A stretch of 13,009 nucleotides of DNA. Origin: an uncultured Collinsella sp. GTDB taxonomy: Bacteria > Actinomycetota > Coriobacteriia > Coriobacteriales > Coriobacteriaceae. The position numbers were made by a program, and so were the translations under genes. Where the stretch lies: assembly GCA_902492545.1 (NCBI GenBank), contig CABULX010000062.1, positions 1 to 13,009 of the forward strand, written 5' to 3'. A model generated the notes under the pieces. The model had not been told where the DNA came from, did not search any database, and saw nothing but the letters and a program-made list of their open reading frames with translations. The first letter of the stretch is position 1. Every line of letters starts with the position of its first letter. This document shows, piece by piece, positions 5,635 through 12,767 of this stretch.

Positions 5635-6705
5635 CTACCGACAAACCAGATGGATCCTGCTGGCATCAAAATGCATACGCAGGGTCTCGCCTTCTTGCGG
5701 TAACCCATCCGCTGGTACGCTCAATTTGTTGACCTTCCACTGCAGACGCGTTGGCGCATCGGCCCGCGGCGCATCCAACAGCACCAGGCGCTCAAAACGC
5801 GAATCGCTCACGCGCGCCACGTGCAGGTCGTAGCTGTTGCGACCCCGCTCGGCACGGTTGTCCACATGGAAGTAGCTCGCGCGAATGCCCAGGTACGCCA
5901 CATTATCGGGAACCTCGCGACCCACGTTAAAGGTCATGCCCCAATCGAGCGCCTCAACTTCTTCGTCGCCGATCTTGCGCGCCCGGCTTGTGTTCTTGCA
6001 GCCCGTCAGGCGCAGCGCCGCCAGCGTCTGCGGACGGCGGACCACGTCCTCGACGGAGCCGATCTCCTCAACATGCCCGTCGTGCATCACGCAGATGCGC
6101 TGGCACAGGCGGCACGCTTCGTCGATGTCGTGGCTCACATAGAGCACGGTGCGGTTGCATACATCGAACAGGTCGAGCATGTTCTGTTCGAGGGCGCTCT
6201 TAAGATAGGAATCGAGTGCGCTCATGGGCTCGTCGAACATAAAGATGCCCGGGTGAGCCGCCACCATACGGGCAAGCGCCACACGTTGCTGCTGACCGCC
6301 CGAGAGGCGCGCGGGATAGCGGTCGGCAAAATCGGCTAGGCCAAAGATGCCCAGGTAGCGCTCGGCAAGTTTTTTACGCGCCGCGGCGTCGCCCGCGTCC
6401 TTTACGCCGGCACATACGTTATCGGCCACCGTCATGTTGGGAAACAGCTGATAGTTTTGGAACAGCAGGGCGCATTTGCGCTCCTGGGGCGACAGGTTGA
6501 TGCCCGCCGCCGAGTCAAAAAAGGTCACGCCGTTGACGACGATCTTGCCCTCGTCGGGCGTCTCCACACCGGCAATGCAGCGCAAGGTGCAGCTCTTGCC
6601 GCAACCCGAGGCACCGAGCAGCGCCACACGCTCCTCGCCGGCCTCAAGCTGCATGTCGAGCATAAACCCGGGATAGCGCTTTTTAATATCCAGAACGAGC
6701 GACAT
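5635..6705 (-). CDS. modC: Molybdate ABC transporter ATP-binding protein
   Basis: 356 residues, the usual ModC length. This cytoplasmic ATPase drives the molybdate/tungstate importer. Visible motifs are Walker A GASGCGKS (31-38), the Q-loop FQNYQLFP (82-89), the signature LSGGQQQR (134-141), Walker B IFMFDEP (154-160), the D-loop SALD and the H-loop histidine H192 (VSHDIDEA). Residues from about 260 to the end form a degenerate TOBE/Mop-like regulatory domain, the place where ModC proteins bind oxyanion. The gene starts 3 bases after the modB stop, with its ribosome-binding site inside modB. Assignment to molybdate rather than sulfate or another substrate rests on the ModA and ModB neighbours and on the moeA-mog block. 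Confidence 0.9.
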   Translation of the reverse strand: MSLVLDIKKRYPGFMLDMQLEAGEERVALLGASGCGKSCTLRCIAGVETPDEGKIVVNGVTFFDSAAGINLSPQERKCALLFQNYQLFPNMTVADNVCAGVKDAGDAAARKKLAERYLGIFGLADFADRYPARLSGGQQQRVALARMVAAHPGIFMFDEPMSALDSYLKSALEQNMLDLFDVCNRTVLYVSHDIDEACRLCQRICVMHDGHVEEIGSVEDVVRRPQTLAALRLTGCKNTSRARKIGDEEVEALDWGMTFNVGREVPDNVAYLGIRASYFHVDNRAERGRNSYDLHVARVSDSRFERLVLLDAPRADAPTRLQWKVNKLSVPADGLPQEGETLRMHFDASRIHLVCR

Positions 6706-6708
6706 GGC

Positions 6709-8151
6709 CTATCGACCTCCCTGCGAAGCGGCATCCTCGCGCATGAGCTCGGCCAGCGCCTCGCGATCGATACGCAGGGCGTCGCCGCCCACCGGGTCGA
6801 GCGAATCGCCCTGTCCGGCGAGCTCTTTGGCCTGCTTGCGCTTCGCACGCGAAAGGCCCCGCTCGCGATACTTTTGCGAATGCGCGGTGTACATGTTGAT
6901 GAACAGGATGACCAGGAAACTAAACACAATCACAACGGCGACCCAAAAGAGGGCCACCGAGGTGTTGCCGCCCATCCACTCAAAGTAGATGGCGATGGGG
7001 ATGGTCTGCGTAATGCCGGCGTAGTTGCCCGCAAAGAACAGCGTGCAGCCAAACTCGCCCATGGCACGCGCGAAGGCGAGCACCGTGCCGGCGGCAATCG
7101 AGGGCCAGCCGAGCGGCATCATGAGCTTGGTGAAGATGCGACGCTCGGACCAGCCCAGCGTGCGTGCCGCATCGAGCATCTGCGTGTCGAGGCTCTCGAA
7201 GGCTCCGAGTGCCGTGCGGTAGACCAGCGGAAACGACACAACGACGGCCGAAATGACCGCCGCGGGCCAGGTAAAGACGATCGAGATGCCGTGCGCGATG
7301 AGCCACTGGCCCACCCCGGTCGAACGGCCAAACAGAATAAGCAGCAAAAAGCCGCACACCGTAGGCGGCAGCACCATAGGAATCGTAAAGACCGAATCGA
7401 GCAGGCCCTTGATGCGACTCGAGGTACCCATGGTCTTCCACGCGGCGAACAGGCCCAGCGCAAACGCGATCACCAGGGCAAGACCGCTCGTTTTAATGGA
7501 CACCCAAAACGGGCGATAGTCAATGTCGCCCAAAAAGGAAGCCAGAGAGGTCAAGGGCCCCTGCTCATCCCGCAACACGACAGACGATGCTTCTACCATG
7601 TGAGCGCTATCAAGCCAACGCGCGCCGCCCTTGGCATCACCCGAGGCTGATGCAATCACCACATAACGGTCCCCATCCGCACCGCGCTCGTCAAAGCTAT
7701 AGGTATACCCGCCGGCATCAAACGTTGTTTCCGCCGTGACATACCAAGGAAGATCCACGTCCCCCAGCTGCGCACCTCCCATGCAGTTTGCGCTGTCGAG
7801 CTCACAGACGAGGACCTTGAGACCCGATACACACTCGTTGTCCTGCAGATCCAATCCAAACTTCTCGACCGCCTTGGGCGATATCCACACCACAACGCGA
7901 TCGGCAGCAGGCGCCACCACAAGGTCCACGTCCTCGTCAACGGGAAACCGGTAGCCCTCAGGCTGGCTCTCCATGGCACGAGCGGTCCCCTTGGCCAACC
8001 GCTCAAAACCCTCGATCCCATAGGAAAGCCCATGAGCGGTCGCAGCAACCTGGGCCCCGTCCTCAGCGTCCCCAGCAAACGCAAATCCCGGCACCCAGCA
8101 AAGCACGAAGGTCAAAGCACAGGCGACAAGCATGCGGAATCTATTAAGCAC
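6709..8151 (-). CDS. modB: Molybdate ABC transporter permease with an N-terminal extracytoplasmic domain
   Basis: 480 residues, about twice the length of a normal ModB. The GTG at 8151 has GGAG 6 bases upstream and begins a signal-like segment (basic LNRFR, then a hydrophobic run to about residue 26). A GTG at 8220 overlapping the modA stop would add 23 residues but has no ribosome-binding site. Residues 27 to about 210 form a soluble domain that I do not recognise, with three cysteines (107, 116, 123). The permease follows from about 215, with several membrane segments and the EAA coupling loop for ModC (about 316-347: ESLDTQMLDAARTLGW, then ERRIFTKLMMPLG). After the last membrane segment (about 402-422) comes a charged cytoplasmic tail of about 58 residues. 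The permease part and its operon position make the ModB call firm; the role of the fused domain is unknown. Confidence 0.88.
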   Translation of the reverse strand: MLNRFRMLVACALTFVLCWVPGFAFAGDAEDGAQVAATAHGLSYGIEGFERLAKGTARAMESQPEGYRFPVDEDVDLVVAPAADRVVVWISPKAVEKFGLDLQDNECVSGLKVLVCELDSANCMGGAQLGDVDLPWYVTAETTFDAGGYTYSFDERGADGDRYVVIASASGDAKGGARWLDSAHMVEASSVVLRDEQGPLTSLASFLGDIDYRPFWVSIKTSGLALVIAFALGLFAAWKTMGTSSRIKGLLDSVFTIPMVLPPTVCGFLLLILFGRSTGVGQWLIAHGISIVFTWPAAVISAVVVSFPLVYRTALGAFESLDTQMLDAARTLGWSERRIFTKLMMPLGWPSIAAGTVLAFARAMGEFGCTLFFAGNYAGITQTIPIAIYFEWMGGNTSVALFWVAVVIVFSFLVILFINMYTAHSQKYRERGLSRAKRKQAKELAGQGDSLDPVGGDALRIDREALAELMREDAASQGGR

Positions 8152-8219
8152 GAAAAGCTCCAAGCGAATACAAGGACGGAGTGAAACACAAAACGATGGA
8201 ATTATCGCGCCAAGCCGCA

Positions 8220-9092
8220 CTACGCGGAAAGCTCAAAGCCGTACTTGGCCCAAATCTTCTGCGCCTTCTTGTTGGTCAGACAGAAGTCGATGAATGCCTT
8301 GGCCTCGTCGGCGTGCTCGGAACTCTCGGCAACGGCACCCGGATACACGATGGGCTTGTGCGAGTCCTCGGGACACACAAAGGCCTCCTCGATGCCGTCG
8401 TAGCGGAAGATGTCGGAGCTATAGACAAAACCAGCCACGCAGTCGCCCGTAGAGACGTAGGCAGCAGCGGTACCAACTTTGTCGGCCAGGGCCACCTTGT
8501 CGGCGATCTCGGAAGCATACTCGCCGTCGTCGCCCTCGGTGCCGGTGTAGAGGCCCACGGAAGCCAGCGCCTGGTTAGCGTACTTGCCGGCGGGAACGGT
8601 CTTGGCGTCGCCGATGGCGATCTTGCCGTCCAGATTCGCGACGTCGGCGATGGCCTCGACCTTGGTGTCGGAGCCCTCGGCGCGGATGATCACGAGGTCG
8701 TTGACGAACATATCCTCACGGGTGTCGGCGTCGACGAGCTCGGCGGCCTCGGCGTCATCCATGGTGCCCTTGGAGGCCGTGATAAGCACGTCGACGGCGG
8801 CACCGGCGCGCATTTGCTCGACAAGGTCGCCGGACGCCTTAAACTGCGTATCGGCAAACGTGGTACCGGTCTGGTCGGTGTAGAGCTCCTGAACCTCGGG
8901 TAGAGCCTTCTCGAGCGAGTTGGCAGCAAAGACCTGCAGCTCGACAACCTTCTTGGAAGATGCCTTAGCAGAACCGGCATCGGATCCGGCCGGCTCGGAC
9001 GTCTTGTTGCCCGAGCAGCCGGCAAGGCCAAGGCCGGCAGCGGCGACAGCAGAAAGCGACACGAATCCGCGGCGAGAAACCATATCGAACAT
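8220..9092 (-). CDS. modA: Molybdate ABC transporter substrate-binding lipoprotein
   Basis: 290 residues. The ATG at 9092 is 6 bases after AAAGGG; an in-frame TTG at 9098 touches the ribosome-binding site and is unlikely. The N-terminus has a twin-arginine signature SRRGFVS (6-12), a hydrophobic stretch and the lipobox LAGC with lipidated Cys26, so it is probably a membrane-anchored lipoprotein outside the cell, possibly Tat-exported. The mature protein has the ModA pattern: LQVFAANSLEKALPEV near the start, then FKASGDLVEQMRAG, VDVLITAS and a late VYPGAVAESS segment. It binds molybdate or tungstate and delivers it to ModB. First gene of the modABC operon, with a clear promoter upstream. Confidence 0.92.
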   Translation of the reverse strand: MFDMVSRRGFVSLSAVAAAGLGLAGCSGNKTSEPAGSDAGSAKASSKKVVELQVFAANSLEKALPEVQELYTDQTGTTFADTQFKASGDLVEQMRAGAAVDVLITASKGTMDDAEAAELVDADTREDMFVNDLVIIRAEGSDTKVEAIADVANLDGKIAIGDAKTVPAGKYANQALASVGLYTGTEGDDGEYASEIADKVALADKVGTAAAYVSTGDCVAGFVYSSDIFRYDGIEEAFVCPEDSHKPIVYPGAVAESSEHADEAKAFIDFCLTNKKAQKIWAKYGFELSA

Positions 9093-9152
9093 ATTCAACC
9101 CTTTCGAACGCTATGCCCGGGCACCCCGCCGCAGGCTTTATTCTGTTACTAG

Positions 9153-9158
9153 ATTATA
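9153..9158 (-). promoter_or_regulatory. -10 box of the modABC promoter
   Basis: A perfect TATAAT on the minus strand, about 60 bases before the modA ATG. Seventeen bases further upstream the -35 position (CATTAT) is poor. That position lies inside a palindrome cluster, which suggests regulator control. Confidence 0.65.
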
Positions 9159-9169
9159 CTTCCGCGCGA

Positions 9170-9205
9170 ATTATGATAATGAGAAATTATTCTCGCTAGA
9201 GAATA
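9170..9205. promoter_or_regulatory. Palindrome cluster upstream of modA (candidate operator)
   Basis: Three small inverted repeats are packed together. TATTCTC-GCTA-GAGAATA (9188-9205) has perfect 7-bp arms. GAGAA-ATTA-TTCTC (9181-9194) overlaps it by sharing the TTCTC arm. ATTAT-G-ATAAT (9170-9180) lies next to the -10 box. They occupy the -35 region and beyond. A molybdate-responsive repressor is the natural guess from context, but the arms do not match the E. coli ModE site as I know it. Confidence 0.5.
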
Positions 9206-9245
9206 TAGTTTCGAGTTGCCGTGCACCTCGGCGTCGCTTCGGCGG

Positions 9246-9282
9246 AAAACAAAGGCGGAGCAGCCGTTCAGGTCGCCCCGCC
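9246..9282 (-). terminator. Rho-independent terminator after mog
   Basis: GGCGGGGC (9282 down to 9275) pairs with GCTCCGCC (9261 down to 9254), 8 bp with one G-U, across a 13-base loop. TTTGTTTT follows. It lies 13 bases after the mog stop and ends the moeA-mog transcript before the modABC promoter. Confidence 0.75.
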
Positions 9283-9295
9283 GCAGGTAAACCGC

Positions 9296-9775
9296 TTATT
9301 TGGTATGTCCGCCGCCCGCCGTCATTTGGGCCGCATGCTCCAGCTGATCGCTCACGGCCTCCCAGCTTTCGCGGGCCGCTTTCGTGGATCCCGGAAAGTT
9401 GATGACAAGCGTATGCCCACGCTGCATGCACACGGCGCGCGAGAGCATAGCGCGGCGCGTCTTGGTCATGGAGTACGCACGGATTGCCTCTGCAATACCC
9501 GGCACATCGCGGTCGCAGACGGCACGCGTCGCCTCGGGCGTCACGTCGCGCATCGAAAGTCCCGTGCCGCCACAGGTGAGCACGACATTGGCGTGGCACT
9601 CATCGGCAGCTTCCACAATGGCATCACCGATCTCGCTGGCGTCGTCGCGCACGACCACATGTGAGACGACCGTCCAGCCCTGCGCCTCGATAAGTTCCTC
9701 GAGTGCGGCTCCAGCCTCGTCCTGAGCAAGATCGCGCGTATCCGAGCACGTCACGATCGAAATCTTCAACTCCAT
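9296..9775 (-). CDS. mog: Molybdenum cofactor biosynthesis protein, MogA/MoaB family
   Basis: 159 residues from the ATG at 9775, which has AGGAGG 6 bases upstream; the longer frame upstream overlaps moeA in another frame and is not real. Family marks are the N-terminal beta strand ISIVTCSDTRD, the LTCGGTGLS motif and the following RDVTPEATRAV segment, which bind molybdopterin and nucleotide in the MoCF_biosynth fold. Proteins of this type adenylate molybdopterin so that MoeA can insert molybdate. MogA and MoaB cannot be separated confidently by eye. The gene starts 10 bases after the moeA stop, and the moeA stop codon runs into its ribosome-binding site, so the two are translationally linked. 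Confidence 0.9.
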   Translation of the reverse strand: MELKISIVTCSDTRDLAQDEAGAALEELIEAQGWTVVSHVVVRDDASEIGDAIVEAADECHANVVLTCGGTGLSMRDVTPEATRAVCDRDVPGIAEAIRAYSMTKTRRAMLSRAVCMQRGHTLVINFPGSTKAARESWEAVSDQLEHAAQMTAGGGHTK

Positions 9776-9785
9776 AGTCTTCCTC

Positions 9786-11048
9786 CTACAACACCGTGCC
9801 CTCGGGCAGGTCGACACGCACGACATCCACGACGTCGCCCGCCTTGAGCTCGCACGGTCCTTCGTCAATACGCAGCAGGCAGTTGGACCGCTGCATCGTG
9901 CCGAGCAGCGCCGAATTCTGCGTCTTGGCCTCGGTCACCAACAGCTCACTGGTCTCGGGGTCGCGCAAAACCGTGGCGCGATCGAAGAAGCGTCGGTCCT
10001 GGCGCTTTTTCACGCCGTGCGTGAGCGTCGCCTGCTGCACGGGACGCACGCCCTCGGCAAAGCCGCGCATCTTGCGAATCGCCGGACGGGCGAGCATCTC
10101 AAAGCCCACATACGCCGCGGCCGGATTGCCTGAAAGCCCTAGGTAGGGCTTGCCCCCGAGCACGCCAAACGTGATGGCCTTGCCCGGACGCATCGAGATG
10201 CGATCGAACAGCACCTCGCCCTCGCGCCAGACGAGCGCCGTCACGAAATCGTAATCGCCCGCCGAGGCGCCACCGCTCGTAATGACAAAATCGCACTCCT
10301 GCACGGCACGATGCACCAGCTCGGCAATCGCCTGCTCATCATCGGGCGCAATGCCGTAGAACACGGGCTCGGCGCCGGCATCGAGCGCTTCGGCCATCAA
10401 CGCCGACGAGTTGGAGTCGCGAATCTGCCCACGCGCCGGCACGTTCCTCGGTGCGACCAATTCCGTCCCTAGCGAGATAATGCCCACGCGCGGAGCGGCA
10501 TGCACCTTCACGCTCGCATACCCGGCGCTCGCCAGCAAGCCGGCGCCCGCCGGAGCCACGACCTCGCCGGTGTGCATCACAACATCGCCGGCATGGGCCT
10601 CCTCGGCGGCAGAGCGAACGTTCTCCCCTACCTTGGCAGGCGCCGAGAAGCGAACGTGCAAGCCCTCGTTGCCGTCGCCATCGAGTACGTCGACGATCTC
10701 GTACTTCACCACGGCATCGGCACCTTCGGGCACCGGCGCGCCCGTCATGATGCGGACGGTCTCGCCCGTGCCGATTGTGCCCTCAAAGACATGGCCCGCG
10801 GCCTCGTGTCCTACGACGGAGAGCGTCACCGGAGTGTCACCGGCGGCCGCAGCAAGATCGGCTGCGCGCACGGCATACCCGTCCATGGCACTGTTGGCAA
10901 ACGGCGAGATGTCGATATCGGCCACCGCGTCCTCAGCCAAGGGAAGACCGGCGGCCTGCCACACGGGAATCTCGACGAGATCGGTCGGAGCAACGTGCGA
11001 CAGAACAATCGACTGCGCGTCCTCCAGCGGAATGAGTTTCTCTGCCAT
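9786..11048 (-). CDS. moeA: Molybdopterin molybdenumtransferase MoeA
   Basis: 420 residues from the ATG at 11048 with GAGG 5 bases upstream; a GTG two codons earlier sits on top of that site. MoeA inserts molybdate into adenylated molybdopterin to finish the cofactor. Landmarks are the SAMDGYAVR segment (53-61), TGAPVPEGADAVV (102-114), SLGTEL (192-197) with GQIRDSNS (207-214), the ITSGGASAGDYDFV loop (256-269), MRPGKAITFG (286-295) and LGLSGNPAA (303-311). The last 70 residues match the C-terminal beta-barrel domain of MoeA. It is the first gene of a two-gene unit with mog and is divergent from the CLC gene. Together with modABC this is a complete uptake-plus-insertion module; the earlier moa genes are not here. 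Confidence 0.95.
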   Translation of the reverse strand: MAEKLIPLEDAQSIVLSHVAPTDLVEIPVWQAAGLPLAEDAVADIDISPFANSAMDGYAVRAADLAAAAGDTPVTLSVVGHEAAGHVFEGTIGTGETVRIMTGAPVPEGADAVVKYEIVDVLDGDGNEGLHVRFSAPAKVGENVRSAAEEAHAGDVVMHTGEVVAPAGAGLLASAGYASVKVHAAPRVGIISLGTELVAPRNVPARGQIRDSNSSALMAEALDAGAEPVFYGIAPDDEQAIAELVHRAVQECDFVITSGGASAGDYDFVTALVWREGEVLFDRISMRPGKAITFGVLGGKPYLGLSGNPAAAYVGFEMLARPAIRKMRGFAEGVRPVQQATLTHGVKKRQDRRFFDRATVLRDPETSELLVTEAKTQNSALLGTMQRSNCLLRIDEGPCELKAGDVVDVVRVDLPEGTVL

Positions 11049-11066
11049 ATGCACCTCTTAATGCCA

Positions 11067-11111
11067 CGGCGCACAACAGGGGCGCCGATTCTTTATGCTT
11101 GTCTCAGTATA
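11067..11111 (-). promoter_or_regulatory. moeA promoter -10 box and leader hairpin
   Basis: TATACT (11106-11111) is a good -10 box; no matching -35 hexamer is evident. The roughly 50-base leader contains a perfect 6-bp GC hairpin, CGGCGC and GCGCCG around a 9-base loop (11067-11087), ending about 10 bases before the ribosome-binding site region. The leader is far too short for a Moco riboswitch. The -10 call is moderate and the hairpin's role is unknown. Confidence 0.45.
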
Positions 11112-11207
11112 ATCCCCCGACGCACGACCGCGACTCGGCCTGTACCCGCAAATACACCTGTCGGTTGCAGGCCGCGAAACAGAATGGAAACCAACCCACC
11201 GGCTCGT

Positions 11208-11229
11208 CGCGTTTACCGCGTTTTATAAT
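11208..11229 (+). promoter_or_regulatory. Promoter -10 box of the CLC gene
   Basis: A perfect TATAAT (11224-11229) lies 30 bases before the ATG. It is preceded by a small CGCG-TTTAC-CGCG inverted repeat (11208-11220) in the spacer. No -35 consensus is seen. The predicted leader is only about 25 bases, leaving no room for a riboswitch. Confidence 0.5.
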
Positions 11230-11258
11230 GCTTGCGTTGCAACCTAAAAGAGGAACGT

Positions 11259-12680
11259 ATGGCTCATAACGACAAACCCGAAAGCGCAAACGAAGCGCAG
11301 GATCATTCCCAGCCGCTCGACGAAGGCGGTTTTTTCTCCCTGAACGACGTCATCACGGCAGGCAGGCATCAGCTCACCCGCTCTGAACATCTCTTGGCTG
11401 CCGACACGCGCCGCAACGCCCGCAACCTGTTTGCAAGCGCCAAACTGCTCGCGCTCGTCGTCATCGTCTCGCTCGCCATGGGTGTTGCCGCTTGGGCATT
11501 TTTGGCCTCGCTGAATATCGCGACCGATTATCGCGAGCACCACGTGTGGATTTACGCGTTGCTTCCCGTTGTGGGCGTTGCCACCGCATGGGTGTACAAA
11601 AACCACGGCCTTGCCGCCAAACGAGGTAACAACCTGGTCATCGACTCCGCCCTGGGCACACGCCTTATCCATATGCGCATGGCCGTCCTCACCTTCGTCT
11701 GCTCCACGCTCACGCACCTAACAGGCGGATCGGCCGGCCGCGAGGGCGCCGCGGTGCAGATTGGCGGCACCATCGCCAGCAACATCTCGAGCCTCGCCCA
11801 CCTCAAAAAGCATGACCACCACGACCTCATGCTCGCCGGCATCTCGTCGGCCTTTGGCGCCGTATTCGGTTCACCCCTCGCCGGAGCCTTCTTTGGCATG
11901 GAGATGTGCTTTATCGGCAAGATCGACTACACCGCGGGCATCTACTGCCTGGTCGCCTCGTTTACCGGCTACTTTACATCACTTGCCCTAGGTACCGAGT
12001 ACGAAGCGAATGTCATCGCCAGCGTTCCCGCTATGACGCCCACAACGGTCGTCATCGTTGTTATCAGCGCCATCATCTTCGGTCTGACGGCACGCCTCTT
12101 TGCCTGGTCGGTTCGAACCGTCAAGAGCCTGTACGGTCGTTTTATCACCAACTATATTGCTCGCGCACTCGTGGGCGCGCTCGTAGTGCTCGCGGCCTAC
12201 GCGATGCTCGACGCCTGGAAGTATGCCGGCCTTGCCACCTGGCTCTCGGGTGCCGGGTTCGCCGGTAACACGACCCTTGCCGACGCAGCCATCAAGCTCG
12301 TGGTGACGGCGCTCACCCTGGGCGCAGGCTTCCAAGGAGGCGAGGTCACGCCCCTGTTTGGTATCGGTGCGGCGCTCGGCGGCTGGATCGGTTGCCTCGT
12401 CGGAATCGACCCCAGCTTTCTGGCAGCGCTGGGTATGCTCGGCGTGTTCTGCGCCGGCCTTAACGTACCCATCACCACCTGCATGATGGCCATCGACCTG
12501 TTCCACGGCACGGCTGCCGGGTTCTTTGTCATCGTAGCCTTTATCAGCTACCTAACCGGCGGACACCGCGGCGTGTACCCCGCCCAGCGTATCATCTCAC
12601 CCAAGCGCCGTTCGCTTATTGTGGATGAGGGCGGTACGGTAGCGGATGCTATCGAGCGCCACAACGACCTGATAGAGTAG
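11259..12680 (+). CDS. CLC-family anion transporter, possibly CLC-F fluoride/proton antiporter
   Basis: 473 residues from the ATG at 11259 (AGAGGA just upstream). About ten hydrophobic segments follow a charged N-terminus of about 60 residues. CLC landmarks are GGSAGREGAAVQIGG (156-170) with the gating glutamate E162, the GSPLAGAFFGMEM segment (204-216), and GGEVTPLFGIGAALG (360-374). The usual GSGIP chloride motif is replaced by RGNNLVID (122-129), and the internal proton glutamate position carries a methionine (M216). GGEVTPLF matches, from memory, the E and T residues known in the fluoride/proton antiporter of Enterococcus casseliflavus. This points to CLC-F, which exports toxic fluoride, but it is an assignment by motif recall. 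A generic chloride channel is the alternative. No fluoride riboswitch is visible upstream. Confidence 0.85.
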   Translation: MAHNDKPESANEAQDHSQPLDEGGFFSLNDVITAGRHQLTRSEHLLAADTRRNARNLFASAKLLALVVIVSLAMGVAAWAFLASLNIATDYREHHVWIYALLPVVGVATAWVYKNHGLAAKRGNNLVIDSALGTRLIHMRMAVLTFVCSTLTHLTGGSAGREGAAVQIGGTIASNISSLAHLKKHDHHDLMLAGISSAFGAVFGSPLAGAFFGMEMCFIGKIDYTAGIYCLVASFTGYFTSLALGTEYEANVIASVPAMTPTTVVIVVISAIIFGLTARLFAWSVRTVKSLYGRFITNYIARALVGALVVLAAYAMLDAWKYAGLATWLSGAGFAGNTTLADAAIKLVVTALTLGAGFQGGEVTPLFGIGAALGGWIGCLVGIDPSFLAALGMLGVFCAGLNVPITTCMMAIDLFHGTAAGFFVIVAFISYLTGGHRGVYPAQRIISPKRRSLIVDEGGTVADAIERHNDLIE

Positions 12681-12767
12681 ACGTTAGTATTCGACGTGCA
12701 GCCACAATCGGGGGCAATTCGACCTGAACGCGACCGCACCGTCACGTCATACGCCGGGAGTCGCCCC

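Noticed and set aside
8152..8220. Upstream GTG at 8220 as the modB start, overlapping the modA stop
   Set aside because: No ribosome-binding site precedes it and it would place 23 extra residues before a good signal-like segment; the GTG at 8151 has GGAG at proper spacing.
9124..9287. 12-base direct repeat CCCCGCCGCAGG at 9124-9135 and 9276-9287
   Set aside because: Short, GC-rich and partly made of the mog terminator arm; chance or local duplication explains it, and it shows no sign of being an attachment or insertion site.
11049..11258. Moco or fluoride riboswitch in the moeA/CLC divergent region
   Set aside because: Both predicted leaders are short (about 50 and 25 bases), and neither the fluoride riboswitch core nor a long Moco-type fold is seen.
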